From: Phenylobacterium sp. Root700
GTDB taxonomy: Bacteria; Pseudomonadota; Alphaproteobacteria; Caulobacterales; Caulobacteraceae
DNA: 41,321 bases
Assembly (NCBI RefSeq): GCF_001429025.1
Contig: NZ_LMHT01000005.1
Location: 61,535-102,855 of the forward strand
Reading direction: 5' to 3'
The notes below the pieces were generated by a model, which was not told the origin of the DNA, did not search any database, and was given only the letters and a program-made list of their open reading frames with translations. This document shows, in pieces, positions 32,339 through 40,871 of this stretch; position 1 is the stretch's first letter; the number at the start of each line of letters is the position of its first letter. Made by a program: the position numbers and the translations under genes.

Positions 32339-34381
32339 TCATCCGCCGAACGTCTTGCGCAGCCGGATCTCGATGGTCCGCTCCCAGGTGAACTGTCGAA
32401 CGTTAGTGCGAGACAGCGCGCTTGTGTGACGAGGCCCCGCATAGATGTCGCGGATGCGCTTGGAGCCGCCTTCGGTGGCGCTCTCCAGCTCGATGGTGAG
32501 GGTCAGGTCCGGCCGCGGCCTGTACTCCACGAAGGGGACCACCCACGTCGAGAACTTGAGCGTGTCGGTCTCGGTCAGCCGGTAGGCAGTTTGGCGATAG
32601 GCGCCGAAGACATCCACCCCCCAGCTCACGTCCCACTGCGGCAGGTCCTGCTTGAGGTGGACCTCCCAGGAAAGGGGCATGTCGTTGGAGGTCTCGCGGG
32701 ACCGGCCGGTCATGGGATCGGTCACGCGTGACCGTCGCCAGGTGGCGGCCGACTTGAGCTGGGCGTCCGCCAGGCCCAACCGCTCCAGCGGGAGCGCCAG
32801 GCTGACCGACAGCTCGTCGCGCCGTCCCTCGCCGATGTTGCCCGGGGCGTCGGCGATCACCACGCCGTCCCGGTCCAGGACTGGGAGGCGGTCGATCACG
32901 TCGGACAGCTCGTAGTGGCGGACCGTCACGATCGCCGCGCCGCTTGTCCAGAAGCGCCGCTCGAAGGCCGCCTCGGCGACCCAGGCCTGCTGGGGCCGCA
33001 GGTTCGGATTGCCGGCAAGCACGACCCCGGTGTTGACCAGGGAGGAGGAGGCGACGAAGTCGTCGAAGTTGAGCTGGCCCACCTCGCGTTCCAGGCGCAG
33101 GCGAATCTGGTCGGTTGGAGTCGGACCCCAGGTCAGCGCGAGCCGGGGCTTGGCGAAACGGAGGCTCTTGCTGACGGTCGTATCGCCGTTCGAGGTGATG
33201 CTGGAGACCTCCTGCCGTAGGCCCGCCTCACCCGACCAGGTCGGGCTGGGCCGCCAGGTCGCCAGAACGAAGGCCTCGCCGCGCCGCTCCTTCACCCGGA
33301 CGTTGGCCGCCGGGACCGCCACCGGCGCGCCGTTTTCGGCGAAGGCCGTGTGGCTCTCCAGGGTGTTCAGGGCGCCTTCGCCGCCGGCTTCGACGTCCAG
33401 CGTCTTGAGGGGGCGCCATTTCAGGCGACCGCGGCCGACCGATTCAGCGGTCTTTCGGTCCAGGCCGAACTCGCGAACAAGCCCTGGGCCCTCCAGCCGT
33501 GCGACCGTGTCGGCGTTCTTCCATTGCTGGAAGGCGGTGAGCTCAAGCCCGAGGCTCGGCGCCAGGTCGACCGTGTGGCGAGCGCCGAGCTCGGCCTGGA
33601 CCTGATCGCGGTCGTTCGTTTCAACGTTCGTGGCGCCCGTCTCGCGCGAGCGCTCGGTGATCACGCTCTGGTAGGGGCTCAACATGTAGGCGCCGCTCAA
33701 GCGCAGCCGGCCGCCGGCGAGCGGGGTCTCCACCGCGCCGGTCGTCCATACGCGCAAGGTGTCTCCCTCGCCTCTGACATCGGCGAGCTGCAGGGCCGAG
33801 GTGGAGGCGTCCCTAATCGTGCGCCTGCCGTCGCCCAGGGTGTCGTCGGCCTGGCGACCGACCCGCAGCGACATCTCCGCCGCCTGCTCGCCGCGGCGCC
33901 ACTGTCCTTCGGCGCGGACTTCTGGCAGCCGGCGGCCGTCGTTGACCAGGTAGCCGCCGGCGGTCACCGCGCCTTGAGCGCCGGCCCGCGTGCTGCGCAC
34001 GACATTGGCGACCACCGAGCGGCCAGCCATGTCGACGCCCGCCGCCCCGCCCCGGATCAGCTCGACGCGGGCGACGGCGGAGGCCGGGATGCGCTTGAGG
34101 ATTTCCTCCAGGTTGTCGTTCTTCGAGACGGCGGGCTGGCCGTCGATCAGGACGTTGCCGCCGGCGCCGCCCAGGCCGCGGACGTTCGAGCCGCGCTCGA
34201 AACTGAATCCCGGCAGGCGCGCCACCATGTCGAACGCCGTCGCCGGCGCCGCCTGGGCGAAGAAGGCGGGGGGATAGGCGATGACGTCGCCCGATGTCTC
34301 GGCCGCAGCGGCGTCCGCACCGCCCACCAACAGGGTCGCGGCGATGGCGAGCCGCCATCCTCCGGCGCGTGAATCCGCCAC
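32339..34381 (-). CDS. TonB-dependent outer-membrane receptor
   Basis: A 680-residue receptor. Signal peptide (about 1-27, ending GGADAAAAE), an unusually direct plug that begins at VIAYPPAFFAQAAPATAFDMVARLPGF and contains GNVLIDGQPAVSKNDNLEEIL, RIPASAVARVELIRGGAAGVDMAGRSVVANVV; the barrel follows and ends IEIRLRKTFGG. This plug type (LIDG-x-x...ILxRIPASAVERVELIRGG) is a recurring alphaproteobacterial form with no assigned ligand. The start is GTG at 34381, with GGGGGAG eight bases upstream; no ATG serves this reading. It diverges from an exported S9 peptidase gene with two exact HutC-type operators between them, one near each start, implying joint regulation and possibly peptide-derived ligand use. 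Confidence 0.9.
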   Translation of the reverse strand: MADSRAGGWRLAIAATLLVGGADAAAAETSGDVIAYPPAFFAQAAPATAFDMVARLPGFSFERGSNVRGLGGAGGNVLIDGQPAVSKNDNLEEILKRIPASAVARVELIRGGAAGVDMAGRSVVANVVRSTRAGAQGAVTAGGYLVNDGRRLPEVRAEGQWRRGEQAAEMSLRVGRQADDTLGDGRRTIRDASTSALQLADVRGEGDTLRVWTTGAVETPLAGGRLRLSGAYMLSPYQSVITERSRETGATNVETNDRDQVQAELGARHTVDLAPSLGLELTAFQQWKNADTVARLEGPGLVREFGLDRKTAESVGRGRLKWRPLKTLDVEAGGEGALNTLESHTAFAENGAPVAVPAANVRVKERRGEAFVLATWRPSPTWSGEAGLRQEVSSITSNGDTTVSKSLRFAKPRLALTWGPTPTDQIRLRLEREVGQLNFDDFVASSSLVNTGVVLAGNPNLRPQQAWVAEAAFERRFWTSGAAIVTVRHYELSDVIDRLPVLDRDGVVIADAPGNIGEGRRDELSVSLALPLERLGLADAQLKSAATWRRSRVTDPMTGRSRETSNDMPLSWEVHLKQDLPQWDVSWGVDVFGAYRQTAYRLTETDTLKFSTWVVPFVEYRPRPDLTLTIELESATEGGSKRIRDIYAGPRHTSALSRTNVRQFTWERTIEIRLRKTFGG

Positions 34382-34444
34382 TCCGAAATCTCCCCCAACT
34401 GCGCTGTAGCCAGCTTGGCTCGATTATCGTCAGGTTGAATTTTT

Positions 34445-34454
34445 TGTCTATACA
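34445..34454. promoter_or_regulatory. HutC/GntR-type operator near the TonB receptor start
   Basis: TGTCTATACA, exact, 64 bp upstream of the receptor GTG (34381) on the minus strand. It is identical to the site at 28110-28119. Confidence 0.65.
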
Positions 34455-34553
34455 TATTGGCGGGCGTTCGCCGCAGCCTTTAGGCGGCGGCCCGTTCAGC
34501 CGCGCCGCGCCGCGGATCGATCCGTTGCACATGTCCAGGTGTCTGCATTTTTA

Positions 34554-34563
34554 TGTATAGACA
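34554..34563. promoter_or_regulatory. HutC/GntR-type operator near the S9 peptidase start
   Basis: TGTATAGACA, exact, 57 bp upstream of the peptidase ATG (34620). It is the reverse complement of the site at 34445-34454 (TGTCTATACA), so the two copies face each other across the divergent region, each at a similar distance from its gene. Confidence 0.65.
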
Positions 34564-34619
34564 TTACGGGCTTGAGTGAGCAAGCTGAGCCTCTGGTCCC
34601 GTGCAAGAAGGAAGATGAC

Positions 34620-36584
34620 ATGGCGCGCTGTCGATGGAGGGCTCGGTCCGTCCAGGGTTTGGTTCTGGCCGCTGCCTTGGCCGTGGCCAGCCCGCCGCTA
34701 GCGGTCGCCCGCGCGGCCGAACCGGCCCTCGTGGCGCAGTTGGTCAAGCTGCACAAAGTCAGCGGCACGGTGTTCTCTCCCGACGGCGGCAGGGCGGTCT
34801 TCGTTGTCGCCGAGCCAGCTGTCGGCAAGGACCGCAAGTCCAGCATCTGGCTCTACGAGAGCGCGACACAGACCACTCGCAAACTGACGGCGGCGGGCAA
34901 GCAGGACAGCCAGCCCCGGTGGTCTTCGGACGGCAAGACGCTGGCCTTCATCTCCTCGCGCGGCGACGACGAGCCTCAGGTCTATCTGCTGCCGATGGAT
35001 GGCGGCGAGGCCCAGCCGCTCACGACCGCCAAGGGCGGCGTCAGCGCTTTCGAATGGTCTCCAGCGGGCGGCATGATCGCCTATGTCGGGTCGGACCCTG
35101 AGCCGGAGTCCCCCGAAAAGGAGAACGGCGATGACGAGATTGTCGCGAGCCAGGGCTTCGGTCCGCTGCGCCTCAACGTCATCGACCTGGCCACAAAGAC
35201 CAGCCGCAAGGTCCTGGCCGGTGACCGGTGGGCGATCGGCATGTTCGCCTGGAAGCCCGACGGCCAGGGCGTCGTGGCCACGGTCAGCGATGGTTTCAAG
35301 CCGGAAGGCGCGATAGATCGGCTGTTCGAGATCTCGGTGGCCGACGGCGCGATGCGTGAGATCGGCCAGATCAAGGGCGTGGAGTTCAGCGACCTGAAGG
35401 TCTCGCCGGACGGCCGCCTGGCCGCGTTCCTCGCCTCGGGCGACGGGCCCATACCGCATGATCTCTATGTTCAGACCCTGGCGGGCGGACCTGCGCGCAA
35501 CCTTACGGGCGCCGGGGTTCGCGGCGGTGTAGACCGTCCTGTAGCCGATCCCACATGGACCGGGCCGACATCCCTGACCTTCGCCACCCAGGAGGGCTTT
35601 GGCGGCGCCGTCTACAGCGTCTCGACCGTCACCGGCCGCATACGGGAGTTGAAGCGTTTCCAAGACAACGACGTGAGCGCATTGGCCGTCTCCGGCGACC
35701 GGATGCTCTATGCAAAGTCGAACTCGGTCACGCCGGTGGAAGTCTGGGCGTCGACGGGCGGGACGGAACGGAAAGTCACCAACCTGCACGCCGGGTTCGC
35801 GGCCCTCGTGGCGCCGCGTCTGATCAAGTATGCGAGCGCCGATGGCTTCGAGATCGAGGCGCAGCTCTTCACCCCGGCTGGCGCCCCGGGACCCTCGCCG
35901 TTCGTCGTGCTCGTCCATGGCGGGCCGTCCGGGCGCTGGAGCAACGCCGTAAACGATCGGGCCCAACTTTTGGTGCAGCAAGGGTTCGCCGTGCTCGCCC
36001 CTAACATCCGGGGTTCGGTGGGATACGGCTACGCCTTCGTGAAATCCAATCGCGCCGATTGGGGCGGCGGCGACTTCAGGGATGTCATGGCGGGCGTCGA
36101 TCAGATGATCGCCCAGGGCGTCGCCGATCCGGAGCGGCTCGGCATCGCTGGCTGGTCCTATGGCGGTTACATGAGCGCTTGGGCGGTGACCCAGACGCAC
36201 AGGTTCAAGGGCGCTGTCGTGGGCGCTGCGATGCTGGACCTCGAGACCCAATGGGGCACCGAGGACGGCGAGCTTATCCCCTACGACACCTGGTATGTCG
36301 GTACGCCCTGGGACAACAAGGCCGACTTCGCCCGCATGTCTCCGATCACCCACGTGAAGAACGTGACGACACCGACGTTGCTTTTGGTGGGCGAGGACGA
36401 CTCGGTCGATCCGATCGCGCAGAACTGGCAGTTCTACCGGGCCCTGCGGATGAACGGGGTGAAGGCGGAAATGGTCGCCTATCCGCGCGAGGGGCACCGT
36501 GTCAGCGAGGAACTGCACAGTCGCGACGTGTTGACCCGGACTACCGAATGGCTGGTGGACCATGTGAAAGGCGCTGGGAAATGA
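34620..36584 (+). CDS. Exported S9-family (prolyl oligopeptidase-type) serine peptidase
   Basis: A 654-residue secreted peptidase. Signal peptide about residues 1-35 (ending ARAA), an N-terminal WD40-like beta-propeller (about 40-400, with repeated SPDG, D-G-K-T-L and WSSDGKTLAFISS strands), and a C-terminal alpha/beta-hydrolase domain. The nucleophile elbow GWSYGGYMSAW (Ser about 515), VGEDDSVDP (catalytic Asp about 595) and REGHRVSE (His about 625) complete the triad. S9C/DPP-type enzymes release short peptides or dipeptides from peptide N-termini; periplasmic location fits processing of an imported peptide or peptidic siderophore. ATG at 34620 is chosen for its AAGGAAG ribosome-binding site and signal peptide; the longer GTG reading from 34539 runs through the operator. 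Confidence 0.92.
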   Translation: MARCRWRARSVQGLVLAAALAVASPPLAVARAAEPALVAQLVKLHKVSGTVFSPDGGRAVFVVAEPAVGKDRKSSIWLYESATQTTRKLTAAGKQDSQPRWSSDGKTLAFISSRGDDEPQVYLLPMDGGEAQPLTTAKGGVSAFEWSPAGGMIAYVGSDPEPESPEKENGDDEIVASQGFGPLRLNVIDLATKTSRKVLAGDRWAIGMFAWKPDGQGVVATVSDGFKPEGAIDRLFEISVADGAMREIGQIKGVEFSDLKVSPDGRLAAFLASGDGPIPHDLYVQTLAGGPARNLTGAGVRGGVDRPVADPTWTGPTSLTFATQEGFGGAVYSVSTVTGRIRELKRFQDNDVSALAVSGDRMLYAKSNSVTPVEVWASTGGTERKVTNLHAGFAALVAPRLIKYASADGFEIEAQLFTPAGAPGPSPFVVLVHGGPSGRWSNAVNDRAQLLVQQGFAVLAPNIRGSVGYGYAFVKSNRADWGGGDFRDVMAGVDQMIAQGVADPERLGIAGWSYGGYMSAWAVTQTHRFKGAVVGAAMLDLETQWGTEDGELIPYDTWYVGTPWDNKADFARMSPITHVKNVTTPTLLLVGEDDSVDPIAQNWQFYRALRMNGVKAEMVAYPREGHRVSEELHSRDVLTRTTEWLVDHVKGAGK

Positions 36585-36629
36585 CGCCCCGACGCCCGCG
36601 GGCCGGTCTACTTCGGGCGCGTCGGGGCG
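36585..36629. terminator. Bidirectional hairpin between convergent peptidase and GntR genes
   Basis: CGCCCCGACGC (36585-36595) and GCGTCGGGGCG (36619-36629) form a perfect 11-bp stem around the 23-base gap. The right arm lies inside the last codons of the GntR gene. No T-run is present on either side. Confidence 0.5.
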
Positions 36630-37357
36630 AAGGTGGCGATCAGGTCGTAGCTGTGGCCCGGGAAGGTCTGCCGGACCTGGGTCACGCCGACGCCGTCGCG
36701 CCATGTCTGGCGCTCCAGCAGCAGGCAGGCCGTCCCGGGGGCGATGTCCAGCAGGCCCGCCGCGGCCGCGCTGGCCCCGACTGCGGCTATGCGGTGCAGG
36801 GCTTCCGTCCAGGGCACGTGACCCAGCAACCACGTGCCCGGCGGCGTGACGGCGAAGTCAGTCTGTTTGGCCTCCGGCACGGCTTCGATGCTGATCAGGC
36901 GTTCCTCCAGGGCGAAGGCTCGGCCGTCGGCGCTGTGCAGGCACCGCAGAGCGATCAACCGACCCTCTTGCGCCAGCGCTTCTTCAGTGGGGTTGCCCCG
37001 GGTCGGTTTGCGGACGCTGCGCTGCAGGAGCTGGTAGCCGTAGACCTGTCCGCGCTGCAGGATCTCGGCCTGGATGTCTGGGATGTCCAGGATCGCCGAA
37101 TGGATGGGCGGCTGGGCGACAAACGAGCCGGCGCGCCGGCGACGGACCACCAGACCAGCGTTGGCCAGCTCGCTGATCGCCTTGTTCACGGTCATCCGTG
37201 AGCAACCGTACTGCGCGGTTAGTTCATGTTCGAAGGGGATCCGGTCGCCGGGCTTGAGGGCGCCGGACAGGATCTGGTTCTCGATTTTCGACCGGATCTG
37301 GTCGTGCAGCGTGACGGGTGTCGCGCCCGTTAGCGCCTTGTTGGCGGTCTTCTTCAT
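36608..37357 (-). CDS. GntR-family regulator, HutC-type with UTRA effector domain
   Basis: A 249-residue regulator and paralog of the one at 31551. The winged helix-turn-helix (about residues 12-78) reads LHDQIRSKIENQILSGALKPG, RIPFEHELTAQYGCSRMTVN, KAISELANAGLVVRRRRAGSFVA; the UTRA domain (about 95-245) has LIALRCLHSADGRAFALEER, PPGTWLLGHVPWTEALHRIAAVGAS, CLLLERQTWRDGVGVTQVRQTFPGHSYDL. The start ATG at 37357 (MKKTANKAL) is chosen; the longer reading to 37465 has no ribosome-binding site and a non-family N-terminus. It is divergent from the second flavoreductase gene across 567 bp that contain two exact operators, so it most likely represses that gene, possibly itself, and related units in the window. 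Effector unknown. Confidence 0.92.
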   Translation of the reverse strand: MKKTANKALTGATPVTLHDQIRSKIENQILSGALKPGDRIPFEHELTAQYGCSRMTVNKAISELANAGLVVRRRRAGSFVAQPPIHSAILDIPDIQAEILQRGQVYGYQLLQRSVRKPTRGNPTEEALAQEGRLIALRCLHSADGRAFALEERLISIEAVPEAKQTDFAVTPPGTWLLGHVPWTEALHRIAAVGASAAAAGLLDIAPGTACLLLERQTWRDGVGVTQVRQTFPGHSYDLIATFAPTRPK

Positions 37358-37710
37358 CTCAGGCAGGCCCCAGACTACGGCGATAGCGACGGTGACGCCA
37401 AGCGCCGGTGTCCGCAACCGACGATGGCTTCGGCGTCCGCCGGCTTGCGCGCCGTGATGTTGCACTTATGTGCCGCGGCGCGTCTGGAAAACACCTGGCC
37501 GGCCATACGCCAAATGTTTTTCACCGGCGATCTGCGCCGCATGGCTGAGCCCGCGCTCAACGCCGCCGAGCAAAACATGTCCGTCAGAAGGTCTGGAGAC
37601 TTGTTGCGCTTGGGCCCTGCGCCATTAGGCCTCGCTTGCGCACCCACGACATTCCGCCTTGTATCGAGGGCTTGATCGGCGTGCGGGCCGGGCGTGGCTG
37701 CGTTGCAATA

Positions 37711-37720
37711 TGTATATACA
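37711..37720. promoter_or_regulatory. HutC/GntR-type operator, upstream copy
   Basis: TGTATATACA, identical to the site before the TonB-PepSY operon at 16047-16056, here 204 bp before the flavoreductase ATG and 354 bp before the GntR ATG. It may act on either gene or by looping with the copy at 37845. Confidence 0.62.
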
Positions 37721-37844
37721 AATATGGGGCGCGAGGGCGGCCCGCGGGATGTGTAGAGCCTGCCCACCTTGCGCGGCGGGACGCAAAAATCGTGCTCAGC
37801 ATGTCGTTCTGGGGCGCTGGGGGCGGGGCGGGGCAGATGTAACT

Positions 37845-37854
37845 TGTCTAGACA
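37845..37854. promoter_or_regulatory. HutC/GntR-type operator, proximal copy
   Basis: TGTCTAGACA, a perfect palindrome and exact match to TGTMTAKACA, 70 bp before the second flavoreductase ATG. Confidence 0.65.
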
Positions 37855-37924
37855 TAAAACTCGTGCGCAAATGCCAATCCAACGTGGCCGGCGCATGGGA
37901 GTCAGGTCGCGAGGAGGAACGATT

Positions 37925-40807
37925 ATGGGCAGCGACGGTGTAGTCCCACACTCACGGATCCAGCATGATGCCGCGGGAACCTTCCGAGGCGGAAGGGCGA
38001 GCGAAGAGGCCGTGGCCGGCCCACGCACGGCGTTCAAGGACAAGTTCCAGCAGACCATCATCACCATCCATCGCTGGCTGGGCATCCTGGCCTGCATCTA
38101 TTTCGTGATCTGGTTCGTCAGCGGCGTGGTCCTGGCCTATGTCCGATGGCCCGCGATGGACCCGGCCGAGAAGCTCACGATGTTGAAGCAGGTCGACTGG
38201 AATCAGGTCCAGGTCATGCCCGACAAGGCTCTCGCGGCCGCGGGCATGTCTGAATTCCCGCGGGATCTGCGGCTCGAAATGTCGGGCGGCAAGCCGGTCT
38301 ATCGGATCATCGACTGGAAGAAGGGCCATCACACGGTCTCGGCGGTGACGGGGGCGCCCATCGTCCGGGTGTCTCCGGAGCAGGCGCTACGGATTGTGCA
38401 AGAGCAACGCTCGGCCCCGGGCGCGACCCTGGCTAAGGGCGACCTTTACCGCGACCAATGGACCGTCACCGGCTATTGGAACGCGGATCGGCCCTTCCAC
38501 CTCGTGCATATGAACGACGCGGCGGGCACGCAGTATTACGTCTCCGTCGCCACCGGCGAGATCGTCCTGGACACAACCCGGCATGAGCGGATGTGGAATT
38601 GGGTCGGCTCCATTCCGCACTGGGCGTATTTCGAGTTCATCAGGTGGGATACGGTGGTCTGGGAGTGGACGATCTATGTCGCGGCGAGCATCGGCATCTT
38701 CATAGCGTTCAGCGGACTGTGGATCGGCTTCTCACGTCTGCGCCTGCGTTCGCGGTACGCCAACGGCAAGGCCAGCCCCTTCACCGGCTGGATGAAATGG
38801 CACCATATCTCGGGCGTGATCGGCGGGGTTTTCCTGGCGGCCTGGATCAGCTCCGGCCTGCTGACCATGTATCCCGGCGGATTCCTCGAGACACGAAAGA
38901 TCGTTGAGACCGAATACTCAGGCTATGCCGGGAGCAAGAGCCCCGCGTTCACCTTGCCCGGGTTGGCTAAGCTTCGAGCCTACACCGCCGAGCGGATCAC
39001 CTTCCGACGGGTCGGCGGCGAGGCGATCGCGGTGCTGGAAAACAACGGCGCCAAGCCGCTCATGGTGGATGTAACCACCGGGCAGGTCCGCACCCTCAGC
39101 CTCGGTCAGATTACGCAGGCGGCGCGCGCGATGATGCCGCAGGCGAATGTCGTCTCCACTGTCCTGCTCAAGACGGGCGACGAATACTGGCACAGCGGCT
39201 TCCACGCCGTGAAGGTGCCGGCCGTTCGCGTCATCTTCGACGACCCGGCCAAAAGCTGGTTCCACATGGATCCCCAGACGGGTGAAGTCCTTGGGCTCGT
39301 CGACAAGACCAGCCGGGTGGATCGCTGGACCGTCGTGGCCCTCCATGATCTCGATTGGTGGTGGCTGCTGCAGCAAGGCCGGTGGTGGGACGTGTTCCTG
39401 TTCGCGGTGACCGTGCCGGGCCTGATCATCTCCGTCACGGCGCTCACCATATCGTTCCGGCGGTTGCAGCGGACCAACCTGGTTCCCGCCGGGGTGGCCG
39501 GCGTGTTGTCCGGCGGCCGGTCCCGGCCAGCGCCGAGCGGCGGGGGGAGCATGCCGCTGGCGGCGCGCTCGGACACCATGCTCGTGGCCTATGCCAGCCA
39601 GACCGGTACGGCGCAGGGGCTTGCGGAGAAGACCGCCGCGGCGTTGCGGAGCGCCGGCGTAAAGGTCGCCTTGCGGGACCTTGGCCACGTGGACGCCGCG
39701 ACGCTCGCGGAGGTGCGACGCGCGATCTTCATCGTCGCCACGACCGGCGATGGCGACACGCCCGACCATGCCATCGCCTTTGAACGCCGGGTGATGCGCC
39801 GGGCGGCCTCGCTGCAGGGGCTGGACTATGCGCTGCTGGCGCTCGGCGATCGGCAATACCGTTCGTTCTGCGGCTTCGGAACATCCTTGCATCGCTGGCT
39901 GCAGGCCGGCGGCGCCCGGGCCCTGTTTACGCCGATCCACGTCCACGACCTCGACGCCGACGCCCTGGCCGCCTGGTCGCGACAATTGAGTTCGACCACT
40001 GGCCATTCGGCGGATCTCGTGGTGGAGCGGGCGCCGTTCGAGGCCTGGCGCCTTCTTAAGCGGCGCCACCTGAACCCCGGCAGCGCCGGGGGGGCCGCCT
40101 TCCATCTGGAACTCGGGTCGATCTCCGGATCCGCCCGTTGGGAAGCTGGCGACATCGCCCAAGTGGCGACGAGCTTCTGGAGCGAGTTCGACCCGTCCGG
40201 AGAGATCGTTGAGCGTGAGTTTTCCATCGCCTCGGCCCCGGTCGACGGCCGCCTACATCTGCTCGTCCGCCAGATGCGCAGCGAGCAGGGAGACCTCGGG
40301 CCGGCTTCCGCGCTGCTTACCGAGCGCGCGGCCATCGGCGACGAGATCCCGCTCAGGGTGCGGCGCAACGCAGGCTTCCGGCCGCCTGCTGACGATCGCC
40401 CGATGATCCTGGTCGGCAACGGCACGGGCCTGGCTGGGCTCAGGTCGCACCTGCGCCGGCGCGTGGCGCTCGGTCATAAGCAAAACTGGCTGATTTTCGG
40501 TGAGCGTAACGCCGCCACCGACGCCTTCTACGCTGATGAACTGCGGGCCTGGCAGGCGCGGGGCGAGTTGGAAAGACTAGACTTGGTGTATTCCCGCGAC
40601 CAAGCCGAGAGGGGCTACGTGCAGCATAAGCTCGCGGAGGCCGCCGACGAGGTTCGCGCCTGGGTCGCGCGGGGGGCGGCGATCTATGTCTGCGGCAGCC
40701 TTAACGGCATGGCCCCCGCCGTCACCGAGACCCTGGTCGCTATTCTTGGCGAGCCGGCGTTCGAGGCTTTGATCGAGAGCGGCGGCTACCGACGCGATGT
40801 CTACTGA
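37925..40807 (+). CDS. Single-chain membrane flavoreductase: PepSY-TM (x2) + flavodoxin + FAD/NAD(P)H reductase (second paralog)
   Basis: A 960-residue paralog of the protein at 28186 with the same order of domains. PepSY/TM repeats: IHRWLGILACIYFVIWFVSG (about residue 45) and MKWHHISGVIGGVFLAAWIS (about 290). Flavodoxin: MLVAYASQTGTAQGLAEKTA near 555 and ALGDRQYRSFCGFG. FAD/NAD(P)H module: VEREFSIAS near 762, LVGNGTGLAGLRSH near 832, FGERNAATDAFYADELRAW, YVCGSLNGMA near 923, terminal RRDVY. Start ATG at 37925 has GAGGAGGAA upstream and gives the same N-terminal length as the paralog; the reading from 37769 crosses the operator. Divergent from a HutC-type regulator, followed 64 bp later by an exported protein, which is probably its operon partner. 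Likely role: electrons from NAD(P)H to a periplasmic ferric or other oxidised substrate. Confidence 0.92.
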   Translation: MGSDGVVPHSRIQHDAAGTFRGGRASEEAVAGPRTAFKDKFQQTIITIHRWLGILACIYFVIWFVSGVVLAYVRWPAMDPAEKLTMLKQVDWNQVQVMPDKALAAAGMSEFPRDLRLEMSGGKPVYRIIDWKKGHHTVSAVTGAPIVRVSPEQALRIVQEQRSAPGATLAKGDLYRDQWTVTGYWNADRPFHLVHMNDAAGTQYYVSVATGEIVLDTTRHERMWNWVGSIPHWAYFEFIRWDTVVWEWTIYVAASIGIFIAFSGLWIGFSRLRLRSRYANGKASPFTGWMKWHHISGVIGGVFLAAWISSGLLTMYPGGFLETRKIVETEYSGYAGSKSPAFTLPGLAKLRAYTAERITFRRVGGEAIAVLENNGAKPLMVDVTTGQVRTLSLGQITQAARAMMPQANVVSTVLLKTGDEYWHSGFHAVKVPAVRVIFDDPAKSWFHMDPQTGEVLGLVDKTSRVDRWTVVALHDLDWWWLLQQGRWWDVFLFAVTVPGLIISVTALTISFRRLQRTNLVPAGVAGVLSGGRSRPAPSGGGSMPLAARSDTMLVAYASQTGTAQGLAEKTAAALRSAGVKVALRDLGHVDAATLAEVRRAIFIVATTGDGDTPDHAIAFERRVMRRAASLQGLDYALLALGDRQYRSFCGFGTSLHRWLQAGGARALFTPIHVHDLDADALAAWSRQLSSTTGHSADLVVERAPFEAWRLLKRRHLNPGSAGGAAFHLELGSISGSARWEAGDIAQVATSFWSEFDPSGEIVEREFSIASAPVDGRLHLLVRQMRSEQGDLGPASALLTERAAIGDEIPLRVRRNAGFRPPADDRPMILVGNGTGLAGLRSHLRRRVALGHKQNWLIFGERNAATDAFYADELRAWQARGELERLDLVYSRDQAERGYVQHKLAEAADEVRAWVARGAAIYVCGSLNGMAPAVTETLVAILGEPAFEALIESGGYRRDVY

Positions 40808-40839
40808 TCAACCCGGCCATTCGGTCGGCGAAATGTTGC

Positions 40840-40857
40840 GATGCGTATCGTCGCATC
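40840..40857. promoter_or_regulatory. Inverted repeat before the last gene
   Basis: GATGCG-TATCGT-CGCATC, a perfect 6-bp inverted repeat between the flavoreductase stop and the next gene's GAGGAGG ribosome-binding site. It might be an attenuating stem or a binding site; there is no T-run. Confidence 0.35.
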
Positions 40858-40871
40858 TTGAGGAGGAATTT

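Larger units (their letters stand above)
37358..37924. promoter_or_regulatory. Divergent control region between GntR gene and second flavoreductase
   Basis: A 567-bp interval with no convincing gene. It carries exact TGTMTAKACA sites at 37711-37720 and 37845-37854. The left 300 bases have ordinary G+C and nothing I recognise. Confidence 0.5.

Noticed and set aside
34698..36833. 711-codon open frame antisense to the S9 peptidase
   Set aside because: Low-complexity Arg/Gly/Ala sequence without motifs, fully opposite a gene with complete catalytic triad and signal peptide.
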